Source: Phycisphaerae bacterium
GTDB taxonomy: Bacteria > Planctomycetota > Phycisphaerae > UBA1845
Reading direction: 5' to 3'
Length of the DNA stretch: 37,068 bases
Assembly: GCA_029260235.1 (NCBI GenBank)
Contig: JAJDDP010000035.1
Span: 1-37,068 of the forward strand
The position numbers and the translations under genes were made by a program. Numbering within the stretch: position 1 is the stretch's first letter; every line of letters begins with the position of its first letter. Under the pieces are notes generated by a model. It was not told the origin of the DNA. It did not search any database and saw only the letters and a program-made list of their open reading frames with translations. Below, piece after piece: positions 1 to 9,100 of this stretch.

Positions 1-74
1 CGATGAGATGACCCGCAATGAACCAGCCTGTAGGCGTTGAGCGGCTTCATGAGGTAGGGCAAGCCAGTGTCGCC

Positions 75-1043
75 ATGACCCAAGAAAAAGCCACGCGTGT
101 CCTAGTTGTTGATGACAGTCCGATCATGCTGGCTGTGCTGGTCAAGCATTTGACCAGTGCCGGTTATGATGTGTTCCAGGCCGCAGACGGAAACGAAGCC
201 CTCGCGCGGATCAAGAAAAATGGCATTCAGCTGGTGATCACCGACTGGGAGATGCCTGGGATGAACGGCCTGGAACTGTGCCAGGCAATTCGGGCCAACG
301 AAACCATCGGCTTTATTTTTGTGATCATCTTGACTGCGCTTGGAGACAAAGACTGCCTGCTCGAAGCCTTCAATGCCGGCGCCGATGATTACTTGTGCAA
401 GCCGTTTGATCGCCTGGAGTTGGTTGCCCGCATGCGAGCGGGAGAACGAATGATAGTCCTGGAGCAGGGATTGACCGAGAAGACCCTCGCTCTCCAAAAA
501 GTGAACGCTCAGTTCGCTGTATTGAATGAGAAGCTCGAGCGGATGGCTACTACCGACGAGCTGACTGGTTTGGCAAACCGCCGCCAGGCCATGGCGAAAC
601 TGCACGAACATTGGGATCGAGATGAGCCACTCTGCTGCATCATGGTTGACATCGATCACTTCAAGAAGTTCAACGACAATCATGGCCACGATGCGGGCGA
701 TGAAGTGCTTCGGCGGACGGCAGCAAGTGTGCGGAAGTCGGTACCGGCAAACAACTGGGTGTGCCGGCTGGGTGGGGAGGAATTCCTGGTGATTTGCCCA
801 GGGATTGGCCTGGCTAATGCTACCGAATTGGCTGAACACATCCGGGCTGCGGTCGAATCAGGATCGTTCACTTATGCCTCCAAGGAACTTCATGTCACCT
901 GCAGTCTGGGCGTTGCAGCCCGCCAGCCCGCCATGGGCCACCGGGATGATCTGATCAGGCAAGCTGATTCTGCCCTGTATGAAGCCAAGAAAAACGGACG
1001 CAATCAAGTTCAGTCAGCCAGCTCACCGCTCGCCGCCGTCTAG
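75..1043 (+). CDS. Response regulator with GGDEF diguanylate cyclase domain (PleD-like)
   Basis: Predicted cytoplasmic enzyme making cyclic di-GMP from two GTP under control of a phosphorelay. Residues 1-120 form a receiver domain with the acidic pair D13/D14, phospho-acceptor D57 in TDWEMPG, T87 and K109 in CKPFD. A helical linker (about 125-155) leads to a GGDEF domain with the metal-binding DIDHFKKFND segment near 192 and an intact GGEEF active site at 233-237. The RxxD inhibitory site normally five residues before the GGEEF is absent. I start at the ATG at 75 because the receiver fold begins there; another in-frame ATG lies at 18 with no ribosome site visible. No cognate kinase is in the window. 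Domain assignment is firm; the signal sensed is unknown. Confidence 0.93.
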   Translation: MTQEKATRVLVVDDSPIMLAVLVKHLTSAGYDVFQAADGNEALARIKKNGIQLVITDWEMPGMNGLELCQAIRANETIGFIFVIILTALGDKDCLLEAFNAGADDYLCKPFDRLELVARMRAGERMIVLEQGLTEKTLALQKVNAQFAVLNEKLERMATTDELTGLANRRQAMAKLHEHWDRDEPLCCIMVDIDHFKKFNDNHGHDAGDEVLRRTAASVRKSVPANNWVCRLGGEEFLVICPGIGLANATELAEHIRAAVESGSFTYASKELHVTCSLGVAARQPAMGHRDDLIRQADSALYEAKKNGRNQVQSASSPLAAV

Positions 1044-1180
1044 CCTCCCTGCCGACGAGCCTCCCCCCTGGAAATCGCCGGCCACATTGGTACCATCCAC
1101 AATCTCTGTGAAACATACGCAGCAAGGCCAGTGGCCATGGCCGGAATGTGCTCCTACTCAATTGAAAGGGATAAGTCCTT

Positions 1181-1399
1181 ATGGAAGTGTCTATCGTCTA
1201 TTGCGGGCAGTGAAACTATCTGCCCAAAGCCGCCAGTTTGGCGGACGCAATCAAAGGCCATCTCAGCATCGAACCCGAATTGATTGAGGGCAAGGGAGGT
1301 ATCTTCGACGTAGCTGTGGACGGCAAGTTAATCTATAGCAAGCAGGAAACGGGCTGCTTTCCAGAACACGCCGAGATCCTGGACAAACTCAATCCCTAG
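1181..1399 (+). CDS. SelW/SelT/SelH (Rdx) family selenoprotein, Sec at in-frame TGA
   Basis: A 72-residue thioredoxin-like redox protein read through an in-frame TGA at 1211-1213. The start MEVSIVYCGQ is followed by TGA and then NYLPKAASLADAI, so the family CxxC/CxxU motif appears as C-G-Q-Sec (C8, U11). After the TGA come other family hallmarks: GKGGIFDV, VDGKLIYSK and GCFPEHAEIL, ending in TAG. An AAAGGG ribosome site lies 10 nt before the ATG. A GC-rich hairpin with a GU-containing loop sits just after the TGA, as expected of a bacterial SECIS. UGA is a normal stop elsewhere in the window (for example oleC), so genome-wide recoding is unlikely. Alternatives are a sequencing error in a Cys codon or a decayed gene. 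Family match is strong; Sec insertion is inferred. Confidence 0.8.
1230..1244 (+). promoter_or_regulatory. Candidate bacterial SECIS hairpin
   Basis: Five perfect GC pairs (CCGCC with GGCGG) close a five-base AGUUU loop whose second base is G followed by U. The stem starts 16 nt and the loop 21 nt after the in-frame TGA. Bacterial SECIS elements are known to lie inside the coding region shortly after UGA with a G early in the apical loop, so both spacing and loop fit. The hairpin also encodes ordinary residues, so chance cannot be excluded. Confidence 0.6.
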
Positions 1400-1682
1400 C
1401 CGCAGTCGATGCGGATTTCCCAGGTGGAATGACTGTCCCCGCGCGACGGGCAGGATCGTCGAGATGCAGCAGCCTCGAAGGAATGAATCGCCGCTAGAAG
1501 GAACTTATTGCTTGAATCCAGCGGCTCGTTTGGTCATGATCGTGATTCGAGATCTGACGATCAGCAAATGGCGGTTTGTAGGATCGTGGGTGATATTTGA
1601 CCAATTGAGCAATCGTAGCCTGCCAGGACTATCCTCGGCTAGGCCATTGTTTGCTGTTTCATTAGCGCAGCGGAGGTTTTCG

Positions 1683-4178
1683 ATGACACGCGCTTCAATC
1701 ACTTCGCTGCTAGCGGTGTCGCTGTTGATTGCCAGTTGCCAATCCCCTTCATCTTCGGGTGGCGGCGGGGTTGCCAGCGGCTCCAGCGGCGTTGGGCCCG
1801 GCGATCCGGAACCTCCCGCTCTTTTTGAGGTCGATGTCCCGGCCTTTGCGGTTATCGTTTCTGCGGACCGCGGGATCGGTGTTCCCGGCACCCCCTTCAA
1901 ACTTGACGCCGCGATCGCCGCCAATGCTTCGACGGCCAGCTCGTTCTCATGGAGCATCAACGGCGGCAGCTCCGCGTCATCCGACCCATCCCCGGAATTC
2001 ACTTTCGACGAGCCCGGCGATTACCTCGTGGATGTGTCCGTCCAAAACGATCAAGGCACCGCCGTCACCGATGGTGTCTTGATCAAGGTCTTTGAGCCGG
2101 GCCAGACGGCCGCCACCACCGCTCAAATATCTCCTGCGTCTGGGATGCCCTCCACGTTTGTGCAGATCAAGTCCCCAGCCCTCGATGATCCACAAGCCTC
2201 CATTCAAGTCATGGTTGCCGAAGGCGATCCGTTCGAGCCGTTTCGCCCGGAACTTGGCACCGCCAACCTCTTGATTCCACTCGATGCGGCTGACAACATC
2301 ACCGGGCCGGTTGCGATTCAAATCAAACTGTTAGCTGATGGCGCACTGGTGGACACGTTTGATTTTAGTCTGTCCCCACCCCCTACGCTCATCGATCCGC
2401 CCGGCATGATCGTGACGACCGCGTTGGGAATCGGCCCTGATTTGCTGGCGGAGGCCGAGGATAACTTGGTGGAGTTTCTAAGCGGCATAGAGGCCGATCT
2501 ACTCCCTGAGGAACAAGCCCTTGTGCAGGCTTTCCTCCGCTTCCCCAAGGCCCGGTATGAACAAGTCCGCGATGCCTTCGCCCCGCTCATGGGAGGGATG
2601 GACGCTTCCACCCGGACGATCGTCGACCAAGCCATGATCGCTAACGGCATCACTTTGGCTGATTTGGAGGATCTCGCGCCTCAATCGAAGGCTTTCAGGT
2701 TTGCCAAGAACTCGAACGATGAGCTGATCGATAACCTCTGCAAGTTTCATGACTTGGTGGATCGAATCCAAGTGATCGCCAAGGGACTTAGCTACGCCGC
2801 CCAGGTGTTGAACGCGGTCGGCGTGGCTACCGCTGGGACGCCCGCGGGATTACCCACGATTGCAGCTGCCAACGTCATCGGCGAACTGACCCGTGCAGCG
2901 AAATTCCTGATGCTCCTTTCTGATCTAGTACCCCGCGTCTCGGACGATCTTCTGGTCACCGCCATCCCAAACGTACTAATGCTGGATAGCGATAAAGCCA
3001 TCGTGCAAGTCAAGGCCCGTTTGACCAAAAGCGACGGATGCCAACGGGCCAACACGGCCAACAGTTTGATCGATTTTGCAGCTGATGAGATTGCGAAACT
3101 TCTGGCTGAGGATCTCGTTGACCGGATTGCCTCTCGAACATTTGGGCGTCAGAACTTCCGACGCACCCTCAGAACCAGCCGGAATGATTCGGCGGCGGTG
3201 GACGAGGCGATCAATCAAATCAAGCGTTTTTTGGCGGCTATCGTGGCTGATATCATCAAAGCCAACGAGGATGTTTTCGTCCTGGACGCGCTCATCAAAC
3301 CGATCATCGACAAGATCTGCGCCACCAGGGACAGTGACACGCTGGAACTCCAACCTGAAGAAATGATCCTCACGCAATCGCCCGACAATGTCGGCAGATT
3401 TCTCAATCTTCAGGAAGAATCCATCGACTTTTTCTGCAACCCCAATAGCCCACGCTCGGTCACCATTAAGGTCGAGCGCGAATGCGGCCTAACCGTGTTT
3501 GGGCAATCCGGCGCCCGAAAACTCACCGGCGAAACTACGATCACCTGCGGTCTGGAATCGTGCATGGAGGATGCCTCGGGATCAATCGACGTCCAGGTGA
3601 TCCGGACCGAGTTTCATGATAACCCGAGCACGTTCTGCTTAAACGTTGCCGAAACATTGAAACGTCAAGACGCCATCCTCCAGATCAAGAACATGCACAC
3701 CACCCGCACGGTGAAGATCGCGGCTGTGTCTTATGCGACGAGCGACAGAAGACTGATTGTCCGCGGCCCCTGCAACGTAGGCAACCTGCCAGCGGGCCAG
3801 ACCGAGAAGGAGTGCATCGAGAGCACCGCCGCTGGCTGCGACCACGCCCTCAGCGGGCCCAGCGTCGGGTTCAGCTCCTTCCTTCTGCCCGGCGAAACAA
3901 CTCTGCCCGTGCCCTTTATCTGCGAGCAGGAGTTCATCTTCTCCCCCCCAATGGGCGACATAACCTGTGTTGATGACTTGCTCGAAACTGTCGAGGAAAG
4001 CTGGGTCATTCAGGCTGTCTTCTGCGATAACAACGAAAACGCAGAACAATTCTGTACCCAAATGGACACCAGCATGAAGAAGTTCGGCCAAGGCGGCAAC
4101 GTCAACACATGGCTGCCGAAAGAAACCGAAGGCTGCTCGTCGATGAAACCGGCGGCGCCGCCGGCCAACGATCCATAG
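1683..4178 (+). CDS. Large secreted lipoprotein with PKD-like domain
   Basis: An 831-residue predicted lipoprotein of unknown function. The start at 1683 has GGAGG six bases upstream and begins a short signal peptide ending in the lipobox I-A-S-C (Cys19); the open frame upstream of it is noncoding. A Ser/Gly-rich linker follows, then a PKD-like beta-sandwich at about residues 50-140 with the usual FTFDEPGDYLVDVSVQ-type strand. The middle third is alpha-helical and rich in Leu, Ile and acidic residues with no family I recognise. The C-terminal 250 residues carry many cysteines that could form disulfides outside the inner membrane. It is flanked by unrelated genes, so context gives no function. 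Confidence 0.85.
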   Translation: MTRASITSLLAVSLLIASCQSPSSSGGGGVASGSSGVGPGDPEPPALFEVDVPAFAVIVSADRGIGVPGTPFKLDAAIAANASTASSFSWSINGGSSASSDPSPEFTFDEPGDYLVDVSVQNDQGTAVTDGVLIKVFEPGQTAATTAQISPASGMPSTFVQIKSPALDDPQASIQVMVAEGDPFEPFRPELGTANLLIPLDAADNITGPVAIQIKLLADGALVDTFDFSLSPPPTLIDPPGMIVTTALGIGPDLLAEAEDNLVEFLSGIEADLLPEEQALVQAFLRFPKARYEQVRDAFAPLMGGMDASTRTIVDQAMIANGITLADLEDLAPQSKAFRFAKNSNDELIDNLCKFHDLVDRIQVIAKGLSYAAQVLNAVGVATAGTPAGLPTIAAANVIGELTRAAKFLMLLSDLVPRVSDDLLVTAIPNVLMLDSDKAIVQVKARLTKSDGCQRANTANSLIDFAADEIAKLLAEDLVDRIASRTFGRQNFRRTLRTSRNDSAAVDEAINQIKRFLAAIVADIIKANEDVFVLDALIKPIIDKICATRDSDTLELQPEEMILTQSPDNVGRFLNLQEESIDFFCNPNSPRSVTIKVERECGLTVFGQSGARKLTGETTITCGLESCMEDASGSIDVQVIRTEFHDNPSTFCLNVAETLKRQDAILQIKNMHTTRTVKIAAVSYATSDRRLIVRGPCNVGNLPAGQTEKECIESTAAGCDHALSGPSVGFSSFLLPGETTLPVPFICEQEFIFSPPMGDITCVDDLLETVEESWVIQAVFCDNNENAEQFCTQMDTSMKKFGQGGNVNTWLPKETEGCSSMKPAAPPANDP

Positions 4179-4244
4179 ACACAATAACAGGGCGGATACC
4201 TACCTATTTCATAACCATTGGCGACGGATTGGTTGAACTTGGGT

Positions 4245-4340
4245 ATGCTACATGCTGCTCGGATCGTTGTGACAGGTCAGCCACACCACATGACCCAACG
4301 TGGGATCAACCGGCAGGACGCTGTTCCTGTCTATGGTGAC
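4245..4340 (+). pseudogene. N-terminal remnant of a REP-associated (IS200-like, Y1) transposase
   Basis: A short stretch translates to ARIVVTGQPHHMTQRGINRQ, closely resembling the conserved N-terminus of REP-associated tyrosine transposases, including the His-His pair expected near the HUH site. Resemblance stops about 32 residues in, and the catalytic Tyr region is missing although the frame stays open to about 4457. This is a truncated relic, not a functional gene. Confidence 0.7.
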
Positions 4341-4734
4341 TGCGGTTCGAGACCTGATAATTGGGGATGTACCAAGCAGAAGCGGCTGGCAGAACGCAAT
4401 CAAGCCGCCGGCTGTTCGGTTGTAGGGTTCTCGACAGGCCTCGGTCACAGAAAATAGGCAAAGCCCGCTATTAGCTGGCACACAGGTCAGCGAACCTCAA
4501 ATCGGCTAAAGAAACCAGGTAGCTGTTAGCCGATACTACCCGGCCCGTGATGCTCCGCCGAGCAGCGCGGTCGGCGTGCGTTGTCGCAGTGGGCACTTCG
4601 TCGTTCCTGAGCAGTTCGAGCGCGGCTTGGCCGGACGACGAACTGACATCTTGCGATAGCACAGGCAGCTTTGGTTCTTGAAGCAGGCCGATCTCAGGCA
4701 GGTGTGGAAGATCAATTCATCTTGGAGACAATCT
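4341..4734. other. Gap with no convincing gene
   Basis: Between the transposase remnant and the outer-membrane protein gene I see no supported gene. It contains a perfect 9-bp inverted repeat (listed separately). A 43-codon frame at 4550-4681 (+) starts MLRRAARSACVVAVG and looks vaguely like a signal peptide, but it has no ribosome site and no recognisable continuation. Confidence 0.5.
4501..4534. repeat. Perfect 9-bp inverted repeat (hairpin) near transposase remnant
   Basis: ATCGGCTAA at 4501-4509 is matched by TTAGCCGAT at 4526-4534 across a 16-nt loop. The loop holds a second small hairpin, CAG-GTAG-CTG. GTAG is a tetranucleotide typical of REP elements handled by REP-associated transposases, but here it is inside the loop and only one copy is present. 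A REP relic is possible. Confidence 0.45.
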
Positions 4735-5778
4735 ATGTGCAACTACTCGTTCTGGCGTGGCAGGATGTATGCCTCGGCGGTGGGGCTTTGCCTCGGTGTA
4801 TGCGGATTCACCTTGGCCCAAGAGGACAGTGATTCGGGCGCTGAAGCGACCTTGGAGGAGCAAACTTCCTTCTCCTTGGGTGGCGGGGCTTCCTATCTGT
4901 TAAGCCCCGAGAATGTTTTCGGCGACCAAGAAATCCTCTGGCCTGGGTTTCTAACCGGCATGCGGTCCTTCACTGATATGGGGCAGCGATTCGCCGACCC
5001 CATAGGCAACCCGCTCTATTTTGAAAGCCCGTTTATCGAATCGAATCTGCGGATCTTCTACATGTGGCACGACTTCCCCAAGGATTCTCAACTGGGTGGT
5101 GGCGAGGTGAGCGTGTTCGCTGCCCAAGTTCGACTAGCCTTGACTGATAAGCTCGCATTCATTGCGGTTAAGGACGGCTACTCGAGGTTTAAGTCTGGCA
5201 TCACGCCAGATGCAGAAGGCTGGAACGATTTCTCCATCGGCCTCAAGTACGCCCTGATCGTCGATGAAGCCAACGACTTCGTCTTGACAACAGGCTTGCG
5301 ATGGGAATGGCATAACGGCGAGGATAACACCCTCATGGGCGGCGATTCCGGCTCGAACGAACTAAGTCCATTCTTCTCAGTGGCCAAGGGCTGGGACCGG
5401 TTCCACTTTATTGGCAACCTGACTGCCCGTCTGCCGATGGACCACAATGACGGAAACCACATCATCCAGTGGGACTTGCACTTCGATTACGAAATTGCAC
5501 CAGACACGCTGCCGGGATTCTTCCCGCTCTTTGAAATCCATGCATTGCATTACCTCAGCAACGGCAACCGCTTCCCGTTATCGGTTGGTGCCATTGACTA
5601 CAGCAACATTGGATCATCTGACGTTGCGGGCACCAGCGTGTTCTGGGGCGATTTGGGCTTCCGTTGGAGATTGACCCCAAACGTGACAATCGGAGCAGCC
5701 TACGGTTTTCCGATTTCATCGCCGGGCAATGATGCCTTCAATCAGCGGGTCACCGCCGACCTCATCCTGAGCTTCTAG
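4735..5778 (+). CDS. Predicted outer-membrane beta-barrel protein
   Basis: A 347-residue exported protein. The ATG at 4735 has GGAG seven bases upstream and opens a signal peptide (hydrophobic stretch from about residue 11, likely cleaved after FTLAQ). The rest consists of alternating strands with many aromatic residues and ends in ...ADLILSF; a terminal Phe is typical of barrels recognised by the BAM machinery. No plug domain or known receptor motif is visible. It is followed after 15 nt by a 56-residue lipoprotein gene and then a terminator, so the two form a transcription unit. Substrate unknown; it may be a passive porin or an uncharacterised transporter-family barrel. Confidence 0.82.
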   Translation: MCNYSFWRGRMYASAVGLCLGVCGFTLAQEDSDSGAEATLEEQTSFSLGGGASYLLSPENVFGDQEILWPGFLTGMRSFTDMGQRFADPIGNPLYFESPFIESNLRIFYMWHDFPKDSQLGGGEVSVFAAQVRLALTDKLAFIAVKDGYSRFKSGITPDAEGWNDFSIGLKYALIVDEANDFVLTTGLRWEWHNGEDNTLMGGDSGSNELSPFFSVAKGWDRFHFIGNLTARLPMDHNDGNHIIQWDLHFDYEIAPDTLPGFFPLFEIHALHYLSNGNRFPLSVGAIDYSNIGSSDVAGTSVFWGDLGFRWRLTPNVTIGAAYGFPISSPGNDAFNQRVTADLILSF

Positions 5779-5793
5779 GACGGAAGGAAAATC

Positions 5794-5964
5794 ATGAAAC
5801 TACGCATGTTCAAAATCATGGCGGTGATCGCATTTGCAGTACCGGCGATCCTTCCCACCTCGTGCAACCAAGCCTTGCTGAAGGAACTGACTCCCTTCTT
5901 GATTGATGGAGGCAACAGTTTCTTGGTCGATGTGATCTTCACTGCTGCGCCGTTCGTGCTGTAG
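5794..5964 (+). CDS. Small 56-residue predicted lipoprotein
   Basis: A very short gene starting MKLRMFKIMAVIAF, with a strong GGAAGGAAA ribosome site just upstream. The basic start and hydrophobic stretch end in LPTSC, a slightly degenerate lipobox with Cys24 as the likely lipidated residue, leaving a mature peptide of about 33 residues with two hydrophobic patches. It lies 15 nt after the barrel gene and before the terminator, so it is probably cotranslated with it and may accompany the barrel. No family recognised. Confidence 0.7.
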   Translation: MKLRMFKIMAVIAFAVPAILPTSCNQALLKELTPFLIDGGNSFLVDVIFTAAPFVL

Positions 5965-5996
5965 AAATCGGCACTAGAGGAGTACCCAACAAGAGT

Positions 5997-6031
5997 CGTG
6001 CCGGGCATTTTGCTCGGGCACGGCCCTTTTT
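5997..6031 (+). terminator. Rho-independent terminator
   Basis: CGTGCC pairs with GGCACG; the stem continues inward as GGGCA with TGCTC (one wobble, one bulged G) around a TTT loop. CC and a T-tract follow. It closes the barrel/lipoprotein unit. Confidence 0.85.
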
Positions 6032-6151
6032 GTTGTGTCAGGGGGCAGAACGCCATCTCTTGGTTGCATTGCACGCTGGATGCTCGGGTGCTAACCTGAG
6101 ATCGCGGTGGGCCTACCGAAAAACTGATTCAACCCCCAATCGAGGACTTCA

Positions 6152-9100
6152 ATGCCAACAAGTAACAGCGCGAACCAGCATCGACTTCTCAAGACCACCT
6201 GCGTGACCGATTCAATTCGCCTTGCGGTAGTGGTTGCAGCCACGATTGCCCATTCCGTCGCTTGGGCTGAGCCATCCCATCCCATCGCCATTACCCATGG
6301 CACCATTGTGACTGGGCAGGGCCGTACCATCGAGGATGGCACGGTTCTGATCGAAGATGGCCGCATTGTCGCGGTCGGTGCGGACGTCGTAGCCCCGCTC
6401 TACTACGAAGTCATCGACGCGACGGGTCAGTTCGTCTATCCGGGCTTCATTGACGCACATTCTTACTTGGGAATCCCCAAGACAGAGCGCACCGAGCTGG
6501 AGCGAGCGAGGGCTGAGGATTGGAAACTGGAAGCCAAGGATGGACCATACTCTGAGACTCGCGCTGCCAACCGCCGAGGCATCCGTGCCGACTGGAGGGC
6601 TGACGCGCTTTATGCGCCGACCAAGGAGCAACTAGTCGCCCGTCGTGCTCTTGGAATGACGACTTGCCTGGTCGCCCCCCGTAGCGGAATCCTGGCTGGC
6701 AGGTCGGTGCTGGTGAACATTTCTGATGCGCCGATTCGACAAGCCATCGTCGCCAAGGAAGTCGCTCAGCACGCATCTTTTTCAACCGGCGAGCCGGGTT
6801 CGTATCCCGGGAGCATGCTCGGTGTCGTGGCTCAATTTCGGCAGGTCATGTATGACGCCCGTTGGCACCAGAATTTGCTCCGCCATGTTGAGCGTCACCC
6901 GCGTAAGACCAATCGCCCCGCATCGGACCGGGTGCTGGAGGCGCTGCAGTCTCCTCTGTCGGGCAAGTCGAGCGTAGTGATCGAAGCCAACACAGCCTCA
7001 CAGATCCATCGGGCACTCAACCTGGCTGAAGAGTTTAATTTGAATATCATCATCAGCGGTGGCGCCCAAGCGTGGCGCGTGCTCGATCGTCTTCAGGCAG
7101 CCAACGTGCCGGTTATCTTGACCTTGAAGTTTTCTGACGAGCCAGAATACGGCAAGAAGAAGGCCAAGGGCAAAGGCAGCACGCCATCGGAGACCGAGTC
7201 TGAAAAAGCAGCGGACTCCCAACCCAGCTCGACGCCTTCGCCCAAGGACGACGACGAGGATCCCATTTATGAACCGCTCAAATTGCAGAAGGAACGCCGT
7301 CGCCTCTGGGAAGAAGAGCTAGAAAACGCATTCAAGCTCCACGAGGCTGGGATTCGTCTAGCCTTTTCCACCCGCGAGCTCGACGACCCAGCAGATTTCT
7401 TGGCAAATGTCCGCAAGGTTGTTGAACAAGGATTGCCCGAGCCGGCTGCGCTGGCGGCACTGACTAGAGCTCCGGCCGAACTCTTCGGTCAAAATCGACA
7501 ACTTGGGGTGATCGCAACCGGCCGAGTTGCCAATGTGGCCATTTTTGAAAAGCCGTTCGCCCAAGAAAAATCAATAGCACGCTGGGTGGTGATCGACGGA
7601 TACAAGTACGATCTCCAGGCCGACAAAAAAGACAAGAATGACAAGAAAGAAAAGGCCGCTGACGAGGAATCCGTATCAACCAGCCAGCCGGCAGAACCCA
7701 GAGATGCCGAGCTGGAGGAATTCAAGGATCGTGAGGGCAAGCCCGATTGGGCCTGCGAGATTGAGGCCGACCGCGTTCCCGCAGTCCACACTGGCGGCAA
7801 CGTGCTCATTCGCGACGTGACCATCATTCCGGTCGTCGGCGATCTGATTGAAAAAGGGGCGATTCTGGTTCGCAAAGGCAAGATCGCCGCGGTTGGCGTC
7901 GATGTTCCCGCTCCAAGCGACGTCACCGTTATCGAAGCCGAGGGGCTTTATGTGATGCCTGGCATCGTCGATGCCCATTCGCACATCGGGGCTGATTCAA
8001 TCAACGAGGGTAGCCTAGCCGTAACTGCCGAAGTACGGATTCGCGATGTTCTCAACGGTCGCCTGATTTCGATGTATCGCGGCTTGGCTGGCGGAGTGAC
8101 CACCGCGTTGATTCTCCATGGATCCGCCAACCCCATTGGCGGGCAGAGTCAGGTGATTAAGCTTCGCTACAACCAGACGCCACAAAACTTGATCTTCAAG
8201 AGCGCCCCGGCAACGATCAAGTTTGCCCTGGGCGAAAACGTAACCCAAGCCAATTGGTCAAGCCGGGCGGGCAAACGATTTCCCGATACGCGGATGGGTG
8301 TGGAGGCGACGTTGCGCCGCACTTTGACCGCTGCCCAGCATTACGCCGAGCAATGGCAACAATACGGGGCGGCTCTGGCTGCTGGGCAAGATGTGGTCCC
8401 GCTGCGGCGCGACTTGCGTCTCGAAGCGCTCACCGAAGTATTGGATGGCAAGCGCTACCTCCACACGCATTGCTACCGGGCTGATGAAATTCTGCGGTTG
8501 ATCGGCGTGGCTGAGGATTTTGGGTTTCGCATCGCCTGCCTGCAGCATGTGTTGGAGGGCTATCGCGTAGCCCCGGAAATCGCCCGCCACGGTTGCGGCA
8601 TCTCTACTTTCGCAGACTGGTGGGCGTACAAGATTGAAGCCTACGATGCCATCGCCCATGCCGCTGCATTCATGACCGACCGCGGGATTTGCGCCTCGGT
8701 GAATTCGGATTCGCCCGACCTGATGCGCTACATGAACATGCAGGCGGCTGAGTCGATCAAGTGGGGGAATCTCAGCCCCAATCAGGCACTGCGCTTGGTT
8801 ACCATCAACCCAGCCCGGCAACTGGGCATCGCGGATCGCGTGGGCAGCATCGAGGTGGGTAAAGATGCAGACTTAGCTCTGTTCAACGGCCACCCGCTGA
8901 ACGTGTTTAGCCGATGTATGATGACCCTGATTGATGGTGAAGTTCTCTTTGAAGGGACCGACGAATTCAGGCCCTTGGATCGCAGCTTGCCGGTGATTTC
9001 CAATCGCGGGCACGAGCAGGTGCCGCTGTCTGCCCAGGACCGATACGCCCTGGTCGGAGCCACAGTCCACCCCATCAGCGGCGATCCCATTGCTGAGGGT

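Noticed and set aside
102..839. Minus-strand frame of 245 codons
   Set aside because: Lies fully inside the response regulator-GGDEF gene and has no recognisable domain.
979..1287. Plus-strand frame of 102 codons over the selenoprotein start
   Set aside because: Overlaps the end of the GGDEF gene in another frame with low-complexity composition; the SelW-like frame explains the region better.
4341..4360. tRNA T-arm-like GGTTCGAGACC
   Set aside because: No cloverleaf or acceptor stem can be formed around it.
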